NCBI GenBank assembly: GCA_023426365.1
Contig: JAFAAW010000097.1
Span: 1-52,322, forward strand
DNA: 52,322 bases
Reading direction: 5' to 3'
From: Pseudomonadota bacterium
GTDB lineage: Bacteria > Pseudomonadota > Alphaproteobacteria > Rhodospirillales > Magnetospirillaceae
The notes below the pieces were generated by a model that saw only the letters and a program-made list of their open reading frames with translations, was not told where the DNA came from and did not search any database. How positions within the stretch are numbered: position 1 is the first letter of the stretch; each line of letters opens with the position of its first letter. Position numbers and translations under genes: made by a program. Below, one piece after another: positions 24,522 through 34,474 of this stretch.

Positions 24522-25306
24522 GCCACATGACCAACGCCGCGCCGCCGAAGATCCAACTGACCGACGTCCACAAGTCGTTCGGCCCCAAGGTGGTGCTGGA
24601 CGGCATCGACCTGTCCATCGCCAAGGGCGAATCCGTGGTGGTGATCGGCGGTTCGGGCACCGGCAAGTCGGTGATGCTGAAATCCGTCCTCGGCATTCTG
24701 CGCCCCGAGCGCGGCTCGATCCGCATCGACGGCGAGGAGGTGATCGGCATTCGCGGCAAGGCCCGCGACGCGATGCTGAGCAAATTCGGCATGCTGTTCC
24801 AGGGCGCCGCCCTGTTCGACAGCCTGAAAGTGTGGGAGAACGTGGCCTTCGGCCTGATCCAGGGCCGCAACATGCCGCGCGCCCAGGCCAAGGAAATCGC
24901 CATCGAGAAGCTGGCCGCCGTCGGCCTCGCCGCCTCGGCCGGCGAGCTGTTCCCGTCGGAACTGTCGGGCGGCATGCAAAAGCGCGTCGGCCTGGCCCGC
25001 GCCATCGCCTCCAGCCCGGAAATCATCTTCTTCGACGAGCCGACCACCGGCCTGGACCCCATCATGGCCGACGTGATCAACGACCTGATCGTGAAGTGCA
25101 CCAAGGAATTGGGCGCCACCACGCTGTCCATCACCCACGACATGGCCTCGGCCCGCAAGATCGCCGACCGCATCGCCATGCTGTACAAGGGCCGCCTGAT
25201 CTGGGTGGGGTCGGCCAAGGACATCGACGATTCCGGCAACGCCTTCGTCGATCAGTTCATCCACGGGCGGGCCGAAGGCCCGATCAAGATGGAACTGCGC
25301 GCCTGA
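24518..25306 (+). CDS. mlaF: MlaF-family ABC transporter ATP-binding protein
   Basis: A 262-residue ATPase of the MlaFEDB class. Walker A is GGSGTGKSVMLK, the signature LSGGMQKRVGLARA, Walker B IIFFDEPTTGLDP, and the switch His lies in LSITHDMASARKIADR. Its start overlaps the mlaE stop (ATGA). The last 10 codons and the following bases take part in a 32-bp direct repeat. Function: drives lipid transport by the permease encoded just before. Confidence 0.93.
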   Translation: MSHMTNAAPPKIQLTDVHKSFGPKVVLDGIDLSIAKGESVVVIGGSGTGKSVMLKSVLGILRPERGSIRIDGEEVIGIRGKARDAMLSKFGMLFQGAALFDSLKVWENVAFGLIQGRNMPRAQAKEIAIEKLAAVGLAASAGELFPSELSGGMQKRVGLARAIASSPEIIFFDEPTTGLDPIMADVINDLIVKCTKELGATTLSITHDMASARKIADRIAMLYKGRLIWVGSAKDIDDSGNAFVDQFIHGRAEGPIKMELRA

Positions 25307-25344
25307 CGCGCGCGGGCCGAAGGCCCGATCAAGATGGAACTGCG
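25268..25344 (+). repeat. 32-bp direct repeat duplicating the end of mlaF
   Basis: Bases 25268-25299 (inside mlaF) recur exactly at 25313-25344 (after the stop), offset by 45 bases. Each copy contains GGGCCGAAGGCCC, which can form a small hairpin, so the duplicated copy could serve as a weak terminator between mlaF and the convergent DMT gene. Confidence 0.9.
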
Positions 25345-25351
25345 ATGCGGT

Positions 25352-26203
25352 TCAGGCCCGCCGCCCGGCGATGACCAGGGCGATGCCGCCGAGCACCGCG
25401 GCAGCGGACAGCATCAGGCGCAGGCTGAGGCTTTCCCCCAACAGCATCACGGCCATCACGGCGGTGAGGACGGGCACGCTGAGTTGCACCGAGGCGCCGC
25501 GCGCGGCGCTGAACGACGGCAGCACCGCATACCACAATCCGTAGCCCAGGCCGGACGCGACCGCGCCCGACAGCACGCCATACAGCACGCCTTTGGGGTC
25601 GAAGGACAGCTCGGCGGAAAAGACCAGCGCCACCGCCACAGCCATGGGCACAGCGCGCAGGAAATTGCCTGCCGTCGCCAGAGTGGGATCGCCGCCCTTG
25701 CAGCCCAGCAGGGAATACCAGCCCCAGAACACCCCTGCCAGGACCATCAGTCCCGCGCCCGCAAGCGGTGGGGCGGAGACGCCGGGCGCCACCAGCACTG
25801 CAAGTCCCGCCAGGGCGAGAGCCAGCCCGCACCATTGCCCCCAGCCCAGCCGCTCGCCCCGGATCAGGCCGGTGACGATCATCGTCGCCTGCACCGCGCC
25901 GAACAGCAGCAGGGCGCCCGCCCCCGCCGGCAAGGCGGTGTAGGCGAAGGAAAAGCCGGCTGCGTAGCCCAGCAGGGCGATGCCCCCCCCCCAACTGCCG
26001 CCCCGCCAACTGCCCCCCCTGCCCCCCAACAGCGCCACCGCCCCCATGCCCAGGGCGCCCGAGGCGATGCGGATCAGGGTGAAACCGGCCGGGTCGATGG
26101 CGGTGGTGGTCAAGGCCAGACGGCACAGAATGGAATTGGCAGCACACGCCACCAAGGCCAGGGCGGTCAACGCCGCCACCTGCATCACCGTCCGTTCCGT
26201 CAT
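25352..26203 (-). CDS. EamA/DMT-family transporter
   Basis: A 283-residue inner-membrane protein with ten predicted helices in two EamA repeats (for example GALLLFGAVQATMIVTGLIRGERLGWGQWCGLALALAGLAVLV closing the first and MLLGESLSLRLMLSAAAVLGGIALVIAG closing the second). Such proteins export metabolites or drugs; the substrate cannot be read from sequence. Residues ~62-76 (GGRGGSWRGGSWGGG) lie in a loop encoded by several C runs, the longest C10 at 25983-25992. The upstream TetR gene and a palindrome in the 5' region indicate specific repression. Confidence 0.85.
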   Translation of the reverse strand: MTERTVMQVAALTALALVACAANSILCRLALTTTAIDPAGFTLIRIASGALGMGAVALLGGRGGSWRGGSWGGGIALLGYAAGFSFAYTALPAGAGALLLFGAVQATMIVTGLIRGERLGWGQWCGLALALAGLAVLVAPGVSAPPLAGAGLMVLAGVFWGWYSLLGCKGGDPTLATAGNFLRAVPMAVAVALVFSAELSFDPKGVLYGVLSGAVASGLGYGLWYAVLPSFSAARGASVQLSVPVLTAVMAVMLLGESLSLRLMLSAAAVLGGIALVIAGRRA

Positions 26204-26218
26204 GCCCGGCCTCCGCGC

Positions 26219-26236
26219 CTACCTATCGATAGGTAG
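26219..26236. promoter_or_regulatory. 18-bp palindromic operator between TetR and DMT genes
   Basis: CTACCTATCGATAGGTAG is a perfect palindrome 16 bases before the DMT start codon. Size and symmetry are those of TetR-family operators, and the TetR gene lies directly upstream on the same strand. Binding would block transcription or expression of the exporter. Confidence 0.7.
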
Positions 26237-26304
26237 ACACGGGCCGCGACGTTTGTCAAAGGCGCAACGATGCCGTTCGCGACCTCGGCGATTGGCCAGA
26301 GGGT

Positions 26305-26862
26305 TCAGTCGTTGGTCAGCAGGTAGAGCAGAGCGTTCACGGCTTCATCGAACGCCGCCGTATGGCCGCGAACCCGGGCCAGCAGCATGGCGCCCTCGAT
26401 CCCGGCGACCACCATGTTGCCCAGCGCCTGGGGGTCCACCCCGGCCGAAGGGCCGAAGGCGGTGATCTGCGCGGCCACCCATCGGCCGCACATGGTGAAG
26501 AAACCCGCCAGTTCGTCGCGCGCGGCCTCGGGCAGTTCCGCCACCTCGGCCCCCATCATGCCGCACAGGCAAAAGCGGTTGCCGTTGTCCAGGTGCTTGC
26601 GGAACAGCGCGACGAAGGCGCCCATGCGGGAATGGAAATCGCCGCGCTGCGCGATGGCGTCCAGGGCGGCGGCGGTTTCCGCGCGCTGGCCGCGCACCAG
26701 TGCCAGCACCAGATCGTCCTTGGCCGGGAAATGGTAGTGCACACTGGCCGACTTGATGCCCACCTGGGCCGCCAGATCGCGGAAGCTGAGGCCGGCAAGG
26801 CCGTGCTGCTGCGCCATTTCCTTGGCGCTCGCCAGAATGCGGTCGCGGGTGCTGTGATCCAT
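26305..26862 (-). CDS. TetR/AcrR-family transcriptional regulator
   Basis: A 185-residue repressor. The N-terminal helix-turn-helix is typical (TRDRILASAKEMAQQHGLAGLSFRDLAAQVGIKSASVHYHFPAKDDLVLALV, residues ~5-55). The C-terminal ligand domain contains NRFCLCGMMGAE, a Cys-rich stretch seen in a subgroup of TetR regulators (Cys near 97 and 99) that could be redox- or electrophile-sensitive; that is inference. It lies 101 bases before the DMT exporter on the same strand, with the palindrome between them, and is divergent from radA. Confidence 0.88.
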   Translation of the reverse strand: MDHSTRDRILASAKEMAQQHGLAGLSFRDLAAQVGIKSASVHYHFPAKDDLVLALVRGQRAETAAALDAIAQRGDFHSRMGAFVALFRKHLDNGNRFCLCGMMGAEVAELPEAARDELAGFFTMCGRWVAAQITAFGPSAGVDPQALGNMVVAGIEGAMLLARVRGHTAAFDEAVNALLYLLTND

Positions 26863-26971
26863 GGGGCAAGACTAAGCCACTTCCACCCGGGCGGCAAGAC
26901 GGCCGCCATGCTTGCCAAACGCGCGTGGTTTGCGCATATCTTGGCCGTCGCCCCGCACAAAGGCCCATATC

Positions 26972-28348
<1,377 letters not shown>

Positions 28349-28381
28349 CGACCGGAAGCCGACGAGAGACTGTCTCCCATC

Positions 28382-29083
28382 ATGGGCAATTTCACCGCCG
28401 TGGACATCATCGTCGCCGTCGTGATGCTGGGTTTGGCCGCATTCTCGTTCTTCCGCGGCTTCGTCCATCAGGTACTGGCCATCGGCGCCTGGATCGGCGC
28501 CATCGCCGGCACTTTTTACGGTTTCCCCATGGCGCGGCCGTTCTTCCGCAGCCATATAGATTCTGCGCTGGGCGCCGACCTGGCGACCGGCATCAGCCTG
28601 TTCCTGGTCTTGTTGCTGGCGCTGTCCATCGCCACCAAGGCCATTTCCGACCGTGTGCGCCGCAGCGCGCTCAACAGCGTTGATTCGTCGCTGGGCTTCG
28701 TGTTCGGATTGGGCCTGGGCGCCGCGCTGGTCAGCCTGGCCTTCCTGCTGATCACCATGGTGGCCGGCCCCGAGCTGCCCGACTGGCTGGCCGGCGCCAA
28801 GACCCGGCCGTGGCTCGAGCGGGGCGCCGCCATGATCCGGGGCATCGCGCCCGACAATTTCGGCGCCGCCGAGCACAAGACCAACGAGGTCAAGAGCGAG
28901 GCCCGCGACCTGATGGAGGCGGAGCAGAAGTTCCGCCAGATCGTTTCTCCGCAGCCGACCGCAGCGTCGGCCGAGGACAAGACCGGCCCGGCCAGGCCGG
29001 GCGAGGCGCCGGCCAAGCCGGCGAAAGGCTATGACAAGGAAAGCCGGAGCCAGATGGACCGGCTGTTCCAAACCAACCAGTGA
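28382..29083 (+). CDS. cvpA: CvpA family membrane protein
   Basis: A 233-residue protein with four membrane helices in residues ~5-130 (VDIIVAVVMLGLAAFSFFRGFVHQVLAIGAWIGAIAGTFYG is the CvpA start) and a polar, Pro/Ala-rich cytosolic or periplasmic tail. CvpA was first linked to colicin V production; in proteobacteria it lies next to purF, as here, and affects envelope stress tolerance. It starts 33 bases after radA and overlaps the purF region at its stop. Confidence 0.9.
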   Translation: MGNFTAVDIIVAVVMLGLAAFSFFRGFVHQVLAIGAWIGAIAGTFYGFPMARPFFRSHIDSALGADLATGISLFLVLLLALSIATKAISDRVRRSALNSVDSSLGFVFGLGLGAALVSLAFLLITMVAGPELPDWLAGAKTRPWLERGAAMIRGIAPDNFGAAEHKTNEVKSEARDLMEAEQKFRQIVSPQPTAASAEDKTGPARPGEAPAKPAKGYDKESRSQMDRLFQTNQ

Positions 29084-29100
29084 TGCGAGCGGCGGCACCC

Positions 29101-30555
29101 ATGTTCACCACCAATCCCTTCGACGACGATCATCTGCGCGAGGAATGCGGCGTCTTCGGCATTCACGGTCATGCCGAGGCGGCCGCCCTGGTGGCGCTGG
29201 GCCTGCATGCGCTCCAGCACCGCGGCCAGGAGGCGGCCGGCATCGTCTCGTTCGACGGCGAGGCCTTCCACAATCATCGTGATCTGGGCCATGTGGAGGA
29301 TTGCTTCGGCAACGAGGCGGTGATCCGCAAGCTCAAGGGCAACCGCGCGGTCGGCCATGTGCGCTATTCCACCACCGGCGAGACCCTGCTGCGCAACGTG
29401 CAGCCGCTGTTCGCCGAGATGGAATTCGGCGGCCTGGCCCTGGCCCATAACGGCAACCTGACCAACACCGCCGCCGTGCGCCGCCAGTTGGTGAAGCGCG
29501 GCTGCCTGTTCCAGAGCACCACCGACACCGAGGTGATCATCCACCTGATCGCCATCAGCCTGTATTCCACCGTGGAAGACCGGCTGATCGACGCGCTGCG
29601 CCAGATCGAGGGCGCCTATTCGCTGGTCTGCCTGACCAAGGACAGCGTGATCGGCGTGCGCGACCCGCTGGGCATCCGCCCGCTGGTGATCGGCAAGCTG
29701 GACGGCGCCTGGATCCTGGCGTCCGAGACCTGCGCGCTGGACATCATCGGCGCTGAGTTCGTGCGTGACGTGGAGCCGGGCGAGATCGTGGTCATCAACG
29801 ACGACGGCATCCGCTCGCTGCGTCCGTTCGGCAATCGCGGCCGCCGGTTCTGCATCTTCGAATACATCTATTTCGCCCGCCCCGATTCCATCATGGAGGG
29901 CACCAGCGTGTACGAGGCGCGCAAGCGCATCGGCGCCCAGCTTGCCCGCGAAAGCGGGGTGGCCGCGGACGTGATCGTGCCGGTGCCCGATTCGGGCGTG
30001 CCGGCCGCGCTGGGCTATGCCACCGAAGCCGGCATCCCGTTCGAGCTGGGCATCATCCGCAACCACTATGTGGGCCGCACCTTCATCCAGCCGACCGACC
30101 GCACCCGTCACGCCGGCGTCAAGATGAAGCACAACCCCAACCGCGCCAGCATCGCCGGCAAGCGGGTGGTTCTGGTGGACGATTCCATCGTGCGCGGCAC
30201 CACCAGCCGCAAGATCGTCGAACTGGTCCGTCAGGCGGGCGCCACCGAAGTGCACATGCGCATCAGCTCGCCGCCCACCAGCTTCCCCTGCTATTTCGGC
30301 ATCGACACGCCCGAGCGCGACAAGCTGCTGGCGGCGCGCTACGACCTGGAGGGCATGGCCAAGCTGATCGGCGTCGACTCGCTGGCCTTCATCACCATCG
30401 ACGGCCTGTACAAGGCGGTGGGCGAGGACGCCCGCAACCCGCTGGCGCCGCAATTCTGCGACGCCTGCTTCACCGGTGAGTATCCGGTCAGCCCGACCGA
30501 CTATCTGGAGCGCGCCAAGGCCGCCAACCAGCTTCTGGCCGAGGGGGCATCGTAA
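29101..30555 (+). CDS. purF: amidophosphoribosyltransferase
   Basis: A 484-residue enzyme that starts purine synthesis (PRPP + glutamine to phosphoribosylamine). The nucleophile is Cys16 in REECGVFGI, so an N-terminal propeptide of 15 residues would have to be removed. The PRPP motif is VVLVDDSIVRGTTS. Cysteines in RRFCIFEYIYF, SFPCYFGID and FCDACFTG sit where the Bacillus-type enzyme binds its 4Fe-4S cluster, so this is probably the Fe-S form. ATG 29083 (overlapping the cvpA stop) is an alternative start; neither has a clear ribosome-binding site. The stop overlaps the next gene (TAATG). Confidence 0.95.
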   Translation: MFTTNPFDDDHLREECGVFGIHGHAEAAALVALGLHALQHRGQEAAGIVSFDGEAFHNHRDLGHVEDCFGNEAVIRKLKGNRAVGHVRYSTTGETLLRNVQPLFAEMEFGGLALAHNGNLTNTAAVRRQLVKRGCLFQSTTDTEVIIHLIAISLYSTVEDRLIDALRQIEGAYSLVCLTKDSVIGVRDPLGIRPLVIGKLDGAWILASETCALDIIGAEFVRDVEPGEIVVINDDGIRSLRPFGNRGRRFCIFEYIYFARPDSIMEGTSVYEARKRIGAQLARESGVAADVIVPVPDSGVPAALGYATEAGIPFELGIIRNHYVGRTFIQPTDRTRHAGVKMKHNPNRASIAGKRVVLVDDSIVRGTTSRKIVELVRQAGATEVHMRISSPPTSFPCYFGIDTPERDKLLAARYDLEGMAKLIGVDSLAFITIDGLYKAVGEDARNPLAPQFCDACFTGEYPVSPTDYLERAKAANQLLAEGAS

Positions 30556-31283
30556 TGGGTCGCCTGGACGGCCGCATCGCCCTGGTCACCGGGGCATCGC
30601 GCGGCATCGGCCGCGCGGTGGCCAAGCGCTTTGCCGCCGAGGGCGCCACGGTCGTGTGCCTGGCGCGCACCATCGGCGCGCTTGAGGAACTGGACGACGA
30701 AATCGCCGACGCCGCCCAAAGCACCGGCAGCGGCGGCAAGGCCGTGCTGGTGCCCCTGGACCTGCGCCGCTTCGACGAGATCGACCAGATGGCCGCCGCG
30801 CTGTACCAGCGTTTCGGCCGCCTGGACATCCTGGTGGGCAACGCCGCCGACATCGGCGGCGGCCTGGCGCCCATCGGCCATGTGGACCAAAAGCACTTTC
30901 AGGCGGCGTTCGACATCAACGTCACCGCCAATTACCGCCTGATTCGCGCGCTGGACCCGCTTTTGCGGACGTCCGACGCCGGGCGCGCCATTTTCGTCAC
31001 CGACAATCTGGCGCACGGCTCGCAGCCGTTCTGGGGCGTCTACACCGCCGGCAAGGCGGCGCTTGAGGTGATCGTCAAAACCTGGGCGGCCGAGGTCGAG
31101 CGCATCAGCAAGCTGCGCATCAACCTGATCGATCCCGGCGTCGTCGCCACCCGCCTGCGCACCATCGCCTTTCCGGGCGAGGACGAGACCAAGCTCGCCC
31201 AGCCCGAGGACGTGACCGACGCGTTCGTGGATCTGGCCGAGCCGGCCTGTGCCCGCCATGGCGAGATTGTTACCATCCGCTAA
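30555..31283 (+). CDS. short-chain dehydrogenase/reductase-like protein with altered active site
   Basis: A 242-residue SDR. The cofactor motif TGASRGIGRAVA (13-24) and YTAGK (Tyr163, Lys167) are intact, but the catalytic Ser, expected 13 residues before Tyr, is Asp150 (FVTDNLAHG), and NNAG is changed to GNAAD. The protein probably still binds NAD(P) but may be a weak or non-classical oxidoreductase. It overlaps purF by the TAATG junction; SDR genes directly after purF recur in alphaproteobacteria, so the neighbour relation is likely functional. The substrate is unknown. Confidence 0.85.
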   Translation: MGRLDGRIALVTGASRGIGRAVAKRFAAEGATVVCLARTIGALEELDDEIADAAQSTGSGGKAVLVPLDLRRFDEIDQMAAALYQRFGRLDILVGNAADIGGGLAPIGHVDQKHFQAAFDINVTANYRLIRALDPLLRTSDAGRAIFVTDNLAHGSQPFWGVYTAGKAALEVIVKTWAAEVERISKLRINLIDPGVVATRLRTIAFPGEDETKLAQPEDVTDAFVDLAEPACARHGEIVTIR

Positions 31284-31442
31284 TCATTCTGCTACGAGAT
31301 CGGCCCGATTGACCCTGCCCGACGCGTGGCCCATGCTACGCGCCGGGGTCGGGGGGAGAATGTCCGCTGCAATGGCGACGGATATGGTGATCAACGTGCC
31401 GGAACGGGCGAGTCGTCGCCGGGCCGGACCGATGAGGGCGGG

Positions 31443-32726
31443 ATGAGCAGCACTCCTCAGGACAACAAGACGTTCGAGGCCAAGGTCGGCAATCTGATTG
31501 CCGCCACCCGGCACCTTGAGATTCCGCAGATCCTGCTGCTGCGCCGCATGACCATGGCGGACCCCGAAAGCCTGCGCTGGGCCACCGAGCGGCAGTTGCA
31601 GGTGGTGTTCTCGGTCATCATCGCCAAGGCGATCGAGCGCATCGGCCTGGACCGCCTGCGCGAGGCGCGCGACCAGGGCTTCGCGCCCATGCTGCCGCCC
31701 GGCGCCGCCGCCGCGCGTGAGGAGGACATGCGCGTTCTGGGCGAGGTTGCCGCCCAGATGCTGGGCAACCCGCAGGCCCCCCTGTCCGAGCACGAGGCGG
31801 CGCTGGACAAGCTGCTGTCCATCGGGCCCGCCCCCGCCCCCGCCCGCACCGCCCGGCAGAACAGCCCGATCAAGGAGCCGCCGCCCCTGTTCGCGGCGCA
31901 ATTGGGGCCGGACCTCGAGCGCGTGGTGCTGCCGTCCAACCTGCGCGGCGGCGATGGCCAGTTGACCGAGGAAAAGGCGTACACCGACTTCCCCACCCTG
32001 TTCGACGACACCATCTGCAATTTCTCGCGCAAGATGCTGGGCCTGTTCCAGGTGCGCAGCACCGACCGGCCCGAGCGCCTGCCGTTCCTGCTGGCGCCGC
32101 AATTCGCCGCCTGTTACGAGGACGTGCTGCGCCGCATGGTGCTGCCCGCCATGCGGACCTCGCGCCATATCCAGCAACTGGGCCTGAACTACAATTGGGC
32201 CGAGGTGGGGGGCGCCAAGCTGGTGGATATCATCCAGTCGGGCGAGGTCAACAACCCCATCCTGCATCACTGGGACGCCCGCTGGGGCGCCTTCCGCTCG
32301 GCCAAGGGCAAGAAGCCGAAAGCCGAGGACAATCCGTGGCCGCTGTTCCGCGAGGACGCCACCCGCTCGGGCTACGCGCCGCCGGACGAGGACGACCTTG
32401 CCCTGTTGCAGGACCTGCTGCGCTTCGAGATCGAGGCGTTCGCCAAGGCATGGCGCGAGATCAGCCAATTGTACGAACAGGAATTCACCCCCAATGCCCG
32501 CCAGGAGCAGGCGCGCGAAGGCGCCTTCCGCGACGGCCTGATGAAGTGGGCCAGCAAGCTGCCCGATCATGTGGGCGAGTTCTTCGCCATCAAGGCCTAT
32601 TTCCTGTTCGCGCGCATCGACGGGCAATATCTGCGCCGGCTGATCGCCAATTTCGGCCGCTCCGACCAGGAACGGCGGCGCAACGCCCCCTATCTGGTGC
32701 AATTCGTGCAAAACCTGGGCAGCTAA
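31443..32726 (+). CDS. uncharacterised protein, paralogue A of a tandem pair
   Basis: A 427-residue, mainly helical, soluble protein with no signal peptide or membrane segment and no family I recognise. It aligns along most of its length with the next gene: N-terminal block (ILLLRRMTMADPESLRWATERQLQVVFSVI), TDFPTLFDDTI, LLAPQFAACYEDVLRRMV, SGEVNNPILHHWDARWGAF, EDNPWPLFREDATRSGYAPP, YEQEFTP and a C-terminal QERRRNAPYLVQF. A Pro/Ala-rich linker of about 45 residues (~128-165) is special to this copy. ATG 31443 has GAGGGCGGG just upstream. It starts 160 bases after the SDR gene. Confidence 0.7.
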   Translation: MSSTPQDNKTFEAKVGNLIAATRHLEIPQILLLRRMTMADPESLRWATERQLQVVFSVIIAKAIERIGLDRLREARDQGFAPMLPPGAAAAREEDMRVLGEVAAQMLGNPQAPLSEHEAALDKLLSIGPAPAPARTARQNSPIKEPPPLFAAQLGPDLERVVLPSNLRGGDGQLTEEKAYTDFPTLFDDTICNFSRKMLGLFQVRSTDRPERLPFLLAPQFAACYEDVLRRMVLPAMRTSRHIQQLGLNYNWAEVGGAKLVDIIQSGEVNNPILHHWDARWGAFRSAKGKKPKAEDNPWPLFREDATRSGYAPPDEDDLALLQDLLRFEIEAFAKAWREISQLYEQEFTPNARQEQAREGAFRDGLMKWASKLPDHVGEFFAIKAYFLFARIDGQYLRRLIANFGRSDQERRRNAPYLVQFVQNLGS

Positions 32727-32739
32727 AGCGCGACGACAC

Positions 32740-32779
32740 TTGCGGGTTGGATTGCCGTGGGTTATGCCCTCGGTATGAG
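32740..32779 (+). promoter_or_regulatory. possible promoter(s) for paralogue B
   Basis: Two weak candidates overlap: TTGCGG (32740-32745) with TATGCC (32763-32768) at 17 bases, and TTGCCG (32752-32757) with TATGAG (32774-32779) at 16 bases. The 136-base gap between the paralogues leaves room for separate control of the second. Confidence 0.3.
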
Positions 32780-32862
32780 TTGTGCCTGTGTCCCGCGGCG
32801 TGATCGCCGGCGGGAGGCGGCACGGGTCCGGGCGGGACGCAATGGGACGGGACTAAGACGGA

Positions 32863-34011
32863 ATGGACGTCAAGGGGTTCGAATCCAAGGTCGCTGAACT
32901 GGTCGCGATCACCCAGCGTCTGGACGTGACGCGCATCCTGCTGGTGCGGCGCATGACCATGACCGACCCCGAAACCCTGAAATGGGCCAGCGCGCGCCAG
33001 CTCGAGCTGATCTTCAACGTCATCTTGGAGAAAGCGCTGGAACGGACCGACCGCGACGTCGTGTTCGCCGCCAGCCGCAACCAGTTCGAATCCCTGCTTC
33101 CGCCCGGCGACGAGGCGGTGCGCGACCAGGAACGCTGGATGCTGTTCGACCTGTCGCGGGCCTTGCTGGCCGGCATGCAGCCGAGCGAGGAAAACACCAC
33201 CGATGCGGTGATGGAGGAACTGGCCGCCGACGAAACCCCCATCGAGGCCGGCGACTTCCCCACCCTGTTCGACGAGACCATCGCCCGCCATACCCGCCGC
33301 ACCCTGACCGCGCTGGCCTGCACCGGCACCCGGCCGCACATTCCGCGCCCCTTCTTCGTCGCCCCGCAATTCGGCGCCGTGTTCGAAAAGGTGGTGCGCG
33401 AGTACGTGGTCAAGTCCATCCGCTCGACCCGCCGCATCAAGGAACTGGCCGCCAGCCGCAACTGGCAGCAGAAAGGCAGCGCCGAGCGCTTGCTGGGCAT
33501 GATCCTGGCCGGCGAGGCCAACAATCCCATCCTGCATTACTGGGATCAGCGCTGGCAGAATTTCGACCCGGCGCGCGCCAGCGCCAAGGGCAAGGGCACC
33601 ATCCGCCCCGAGGACAATCCGTGGGAATTGTTCAAGGAGGACGGGACCAGGCACGAGTACATTCCGCCCTATTACACCGACATTCCCATGCTGCAGCGCC
33701 TGATCCGCTATGACGGCGAGGCGATTTCGGACGCCTGGCAGCGGCTGACCCAGATTTATCAGCAGGAATTCGCCCCCGCCAGCAAGGCCGACCAGGCCCG
33801 CCAGGGCGCCTTTCGCGACGCGGCGCTGAGCGCCATCGACTCGCTGGATCATCATGCCGGCGACCTTCTGGTCATCCGCGCCTTTTACGACCTGCCCAAG
33901 GTGGACCGCATGTTCGTCAAGATGCTGATCCAGAGCCTGGGACGGGGCGAACAGGAGCGCAACCGCAAGGCCCCGTTGCTGATCGCCTTCTACAACGACC
34001 TGCCGCGCTGA
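32863..34011 (+). CDS. uncharacterised protein, paralogue B of a tandem pair
   Basis: A 382-residue soluble protein clearly related to the preceding gene product. Matching blocks are ILLVRRMTMTDPETLKWASARQLELIFNVI, GDFPTLFDETI, FVAPQFGAVFEKVVREYV, AGEANNPILHYWDQRWQNF, EDNPWELFKEDGTRHEYIPP, YQQEFAP, ARQGAFRDAAL and QERNRKAPLLIAF. Conserved Trp, Asp and His positions (NNPILHxWDxRW) might form a functional site, but none is a known catalytic motif. It lacks the Pro/Ala linker. The VOC gene follows after 2 bases without its own ribosome-binding site, so the two are likely co-translated. Confidence 0.7.
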   Translation: MDVKGFESKVAELVAITQRLDVTRILLVRRMTMTDPETLKWASARQLELIFNVILEKALERTDRDVVFAASRNQFESLLPPGDEAVRDQERWMLFDLSRALLAGMQPSEENTTDAVMEELAADETPIEAGDFPTLFDETIARHTRRTLTALACTGTRPHIPRPFFVAPQFGAVFEKVVREYVVKSIRSTRRIKELAASRNWQQKGSAERLLGMILAGEANNPILHYWDQRWQNFDPARASAKGKGTIRPEDNPWELFKEDGTRHEYIPPYYTDIPMLQRLIRYDGEAISDAWQRLTQIYQQEFAPASKADQARQGAFRDAALSAIDSLDHHAGDLLVIRAFYDLPKVDRMFVKMLIQSLGRGEQERNRKAPLLIAFYNDLPR

Positions 34012-34013
34012 AC

Positions 34014-34463
34014 ATGGTCAGCCTGGACCACGTCAACATCGTGGTGAGCGATGCCGAACGCTCCATCGCCTTCTACGGCCGCCTGCTGGGGCTTGGGGTG
34101 ATCATGGACCGGGTGCTGGAAGGCCCGTGGTTCGCCGAGGTCACCGGCCTGGACGGGGCGCGGGCGCGCTGCGTCATCCTGGATGCCCCGCGCGGCGGCT
34201 GCCGGGTGGAATTGCTGATGTTCCAGCAGGCGGACGGCCGCCCGCTGGCGGCCAATTCCATCCCCTCCACCGTGGGCCTGCGCCATTTCGCGGTGCGGGT
34301 CGGCAATATCGAGGCGGCGCTGGCCACGCTGGACGAGCCGCCGCTGATCATCGCCGTGCCGAATGATATCGTGCCGGTGGGCAAGCGCATGGCCTATGTG
34401 CGCGACCCCGACGGCGCCATCGTCGAACTGGCGGAATACGGCGGCCCACCCACCTTCTGCTGA
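34014..34463 (+). CDS. VOC (glyoxalase/dioxygenase fold) family protein
   Basis: A 149-residue protein of two beta-alpha-beta-beta-beta units. The four metal ligands expected in this superfamily are visible: His6 (LDHVNIVV), Glu66 (CRVELLMF), His91 (LRHFAVRV) and Glu138 (DGAIVELAEYG). This ligand set fits a divalent-metal lyase, isomerase or dioxygenase; the substrate is not evident. It follows paralogue B after 2 bases and precedes the macro-domain gene by 11, so all three are probably one transcript. Confidence 0.85.
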   Translation: MVSLDHVNIVVSDAERSIAFYGRLLGLGVIMDRVLEGPWFAEVTGLDGARARCVILDAPRGGCRVELLMFQQADGRPLAANSIPSTVGLRHFAVRVGNIEAALATLDEPPLIIAVPNDIVPVGKRMAYVRDPDGAIVELAEYGGPPTFC

Positions 34464-34474
34464 CGGAGGTTGCC

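Noticed and set aside
25268..25344. Transposon target-site duplication or IS end
   Set aside because: 32 bp is longer than usual target duplications, no transposase or terminal inverted repeats are present; kept only as a duplication.
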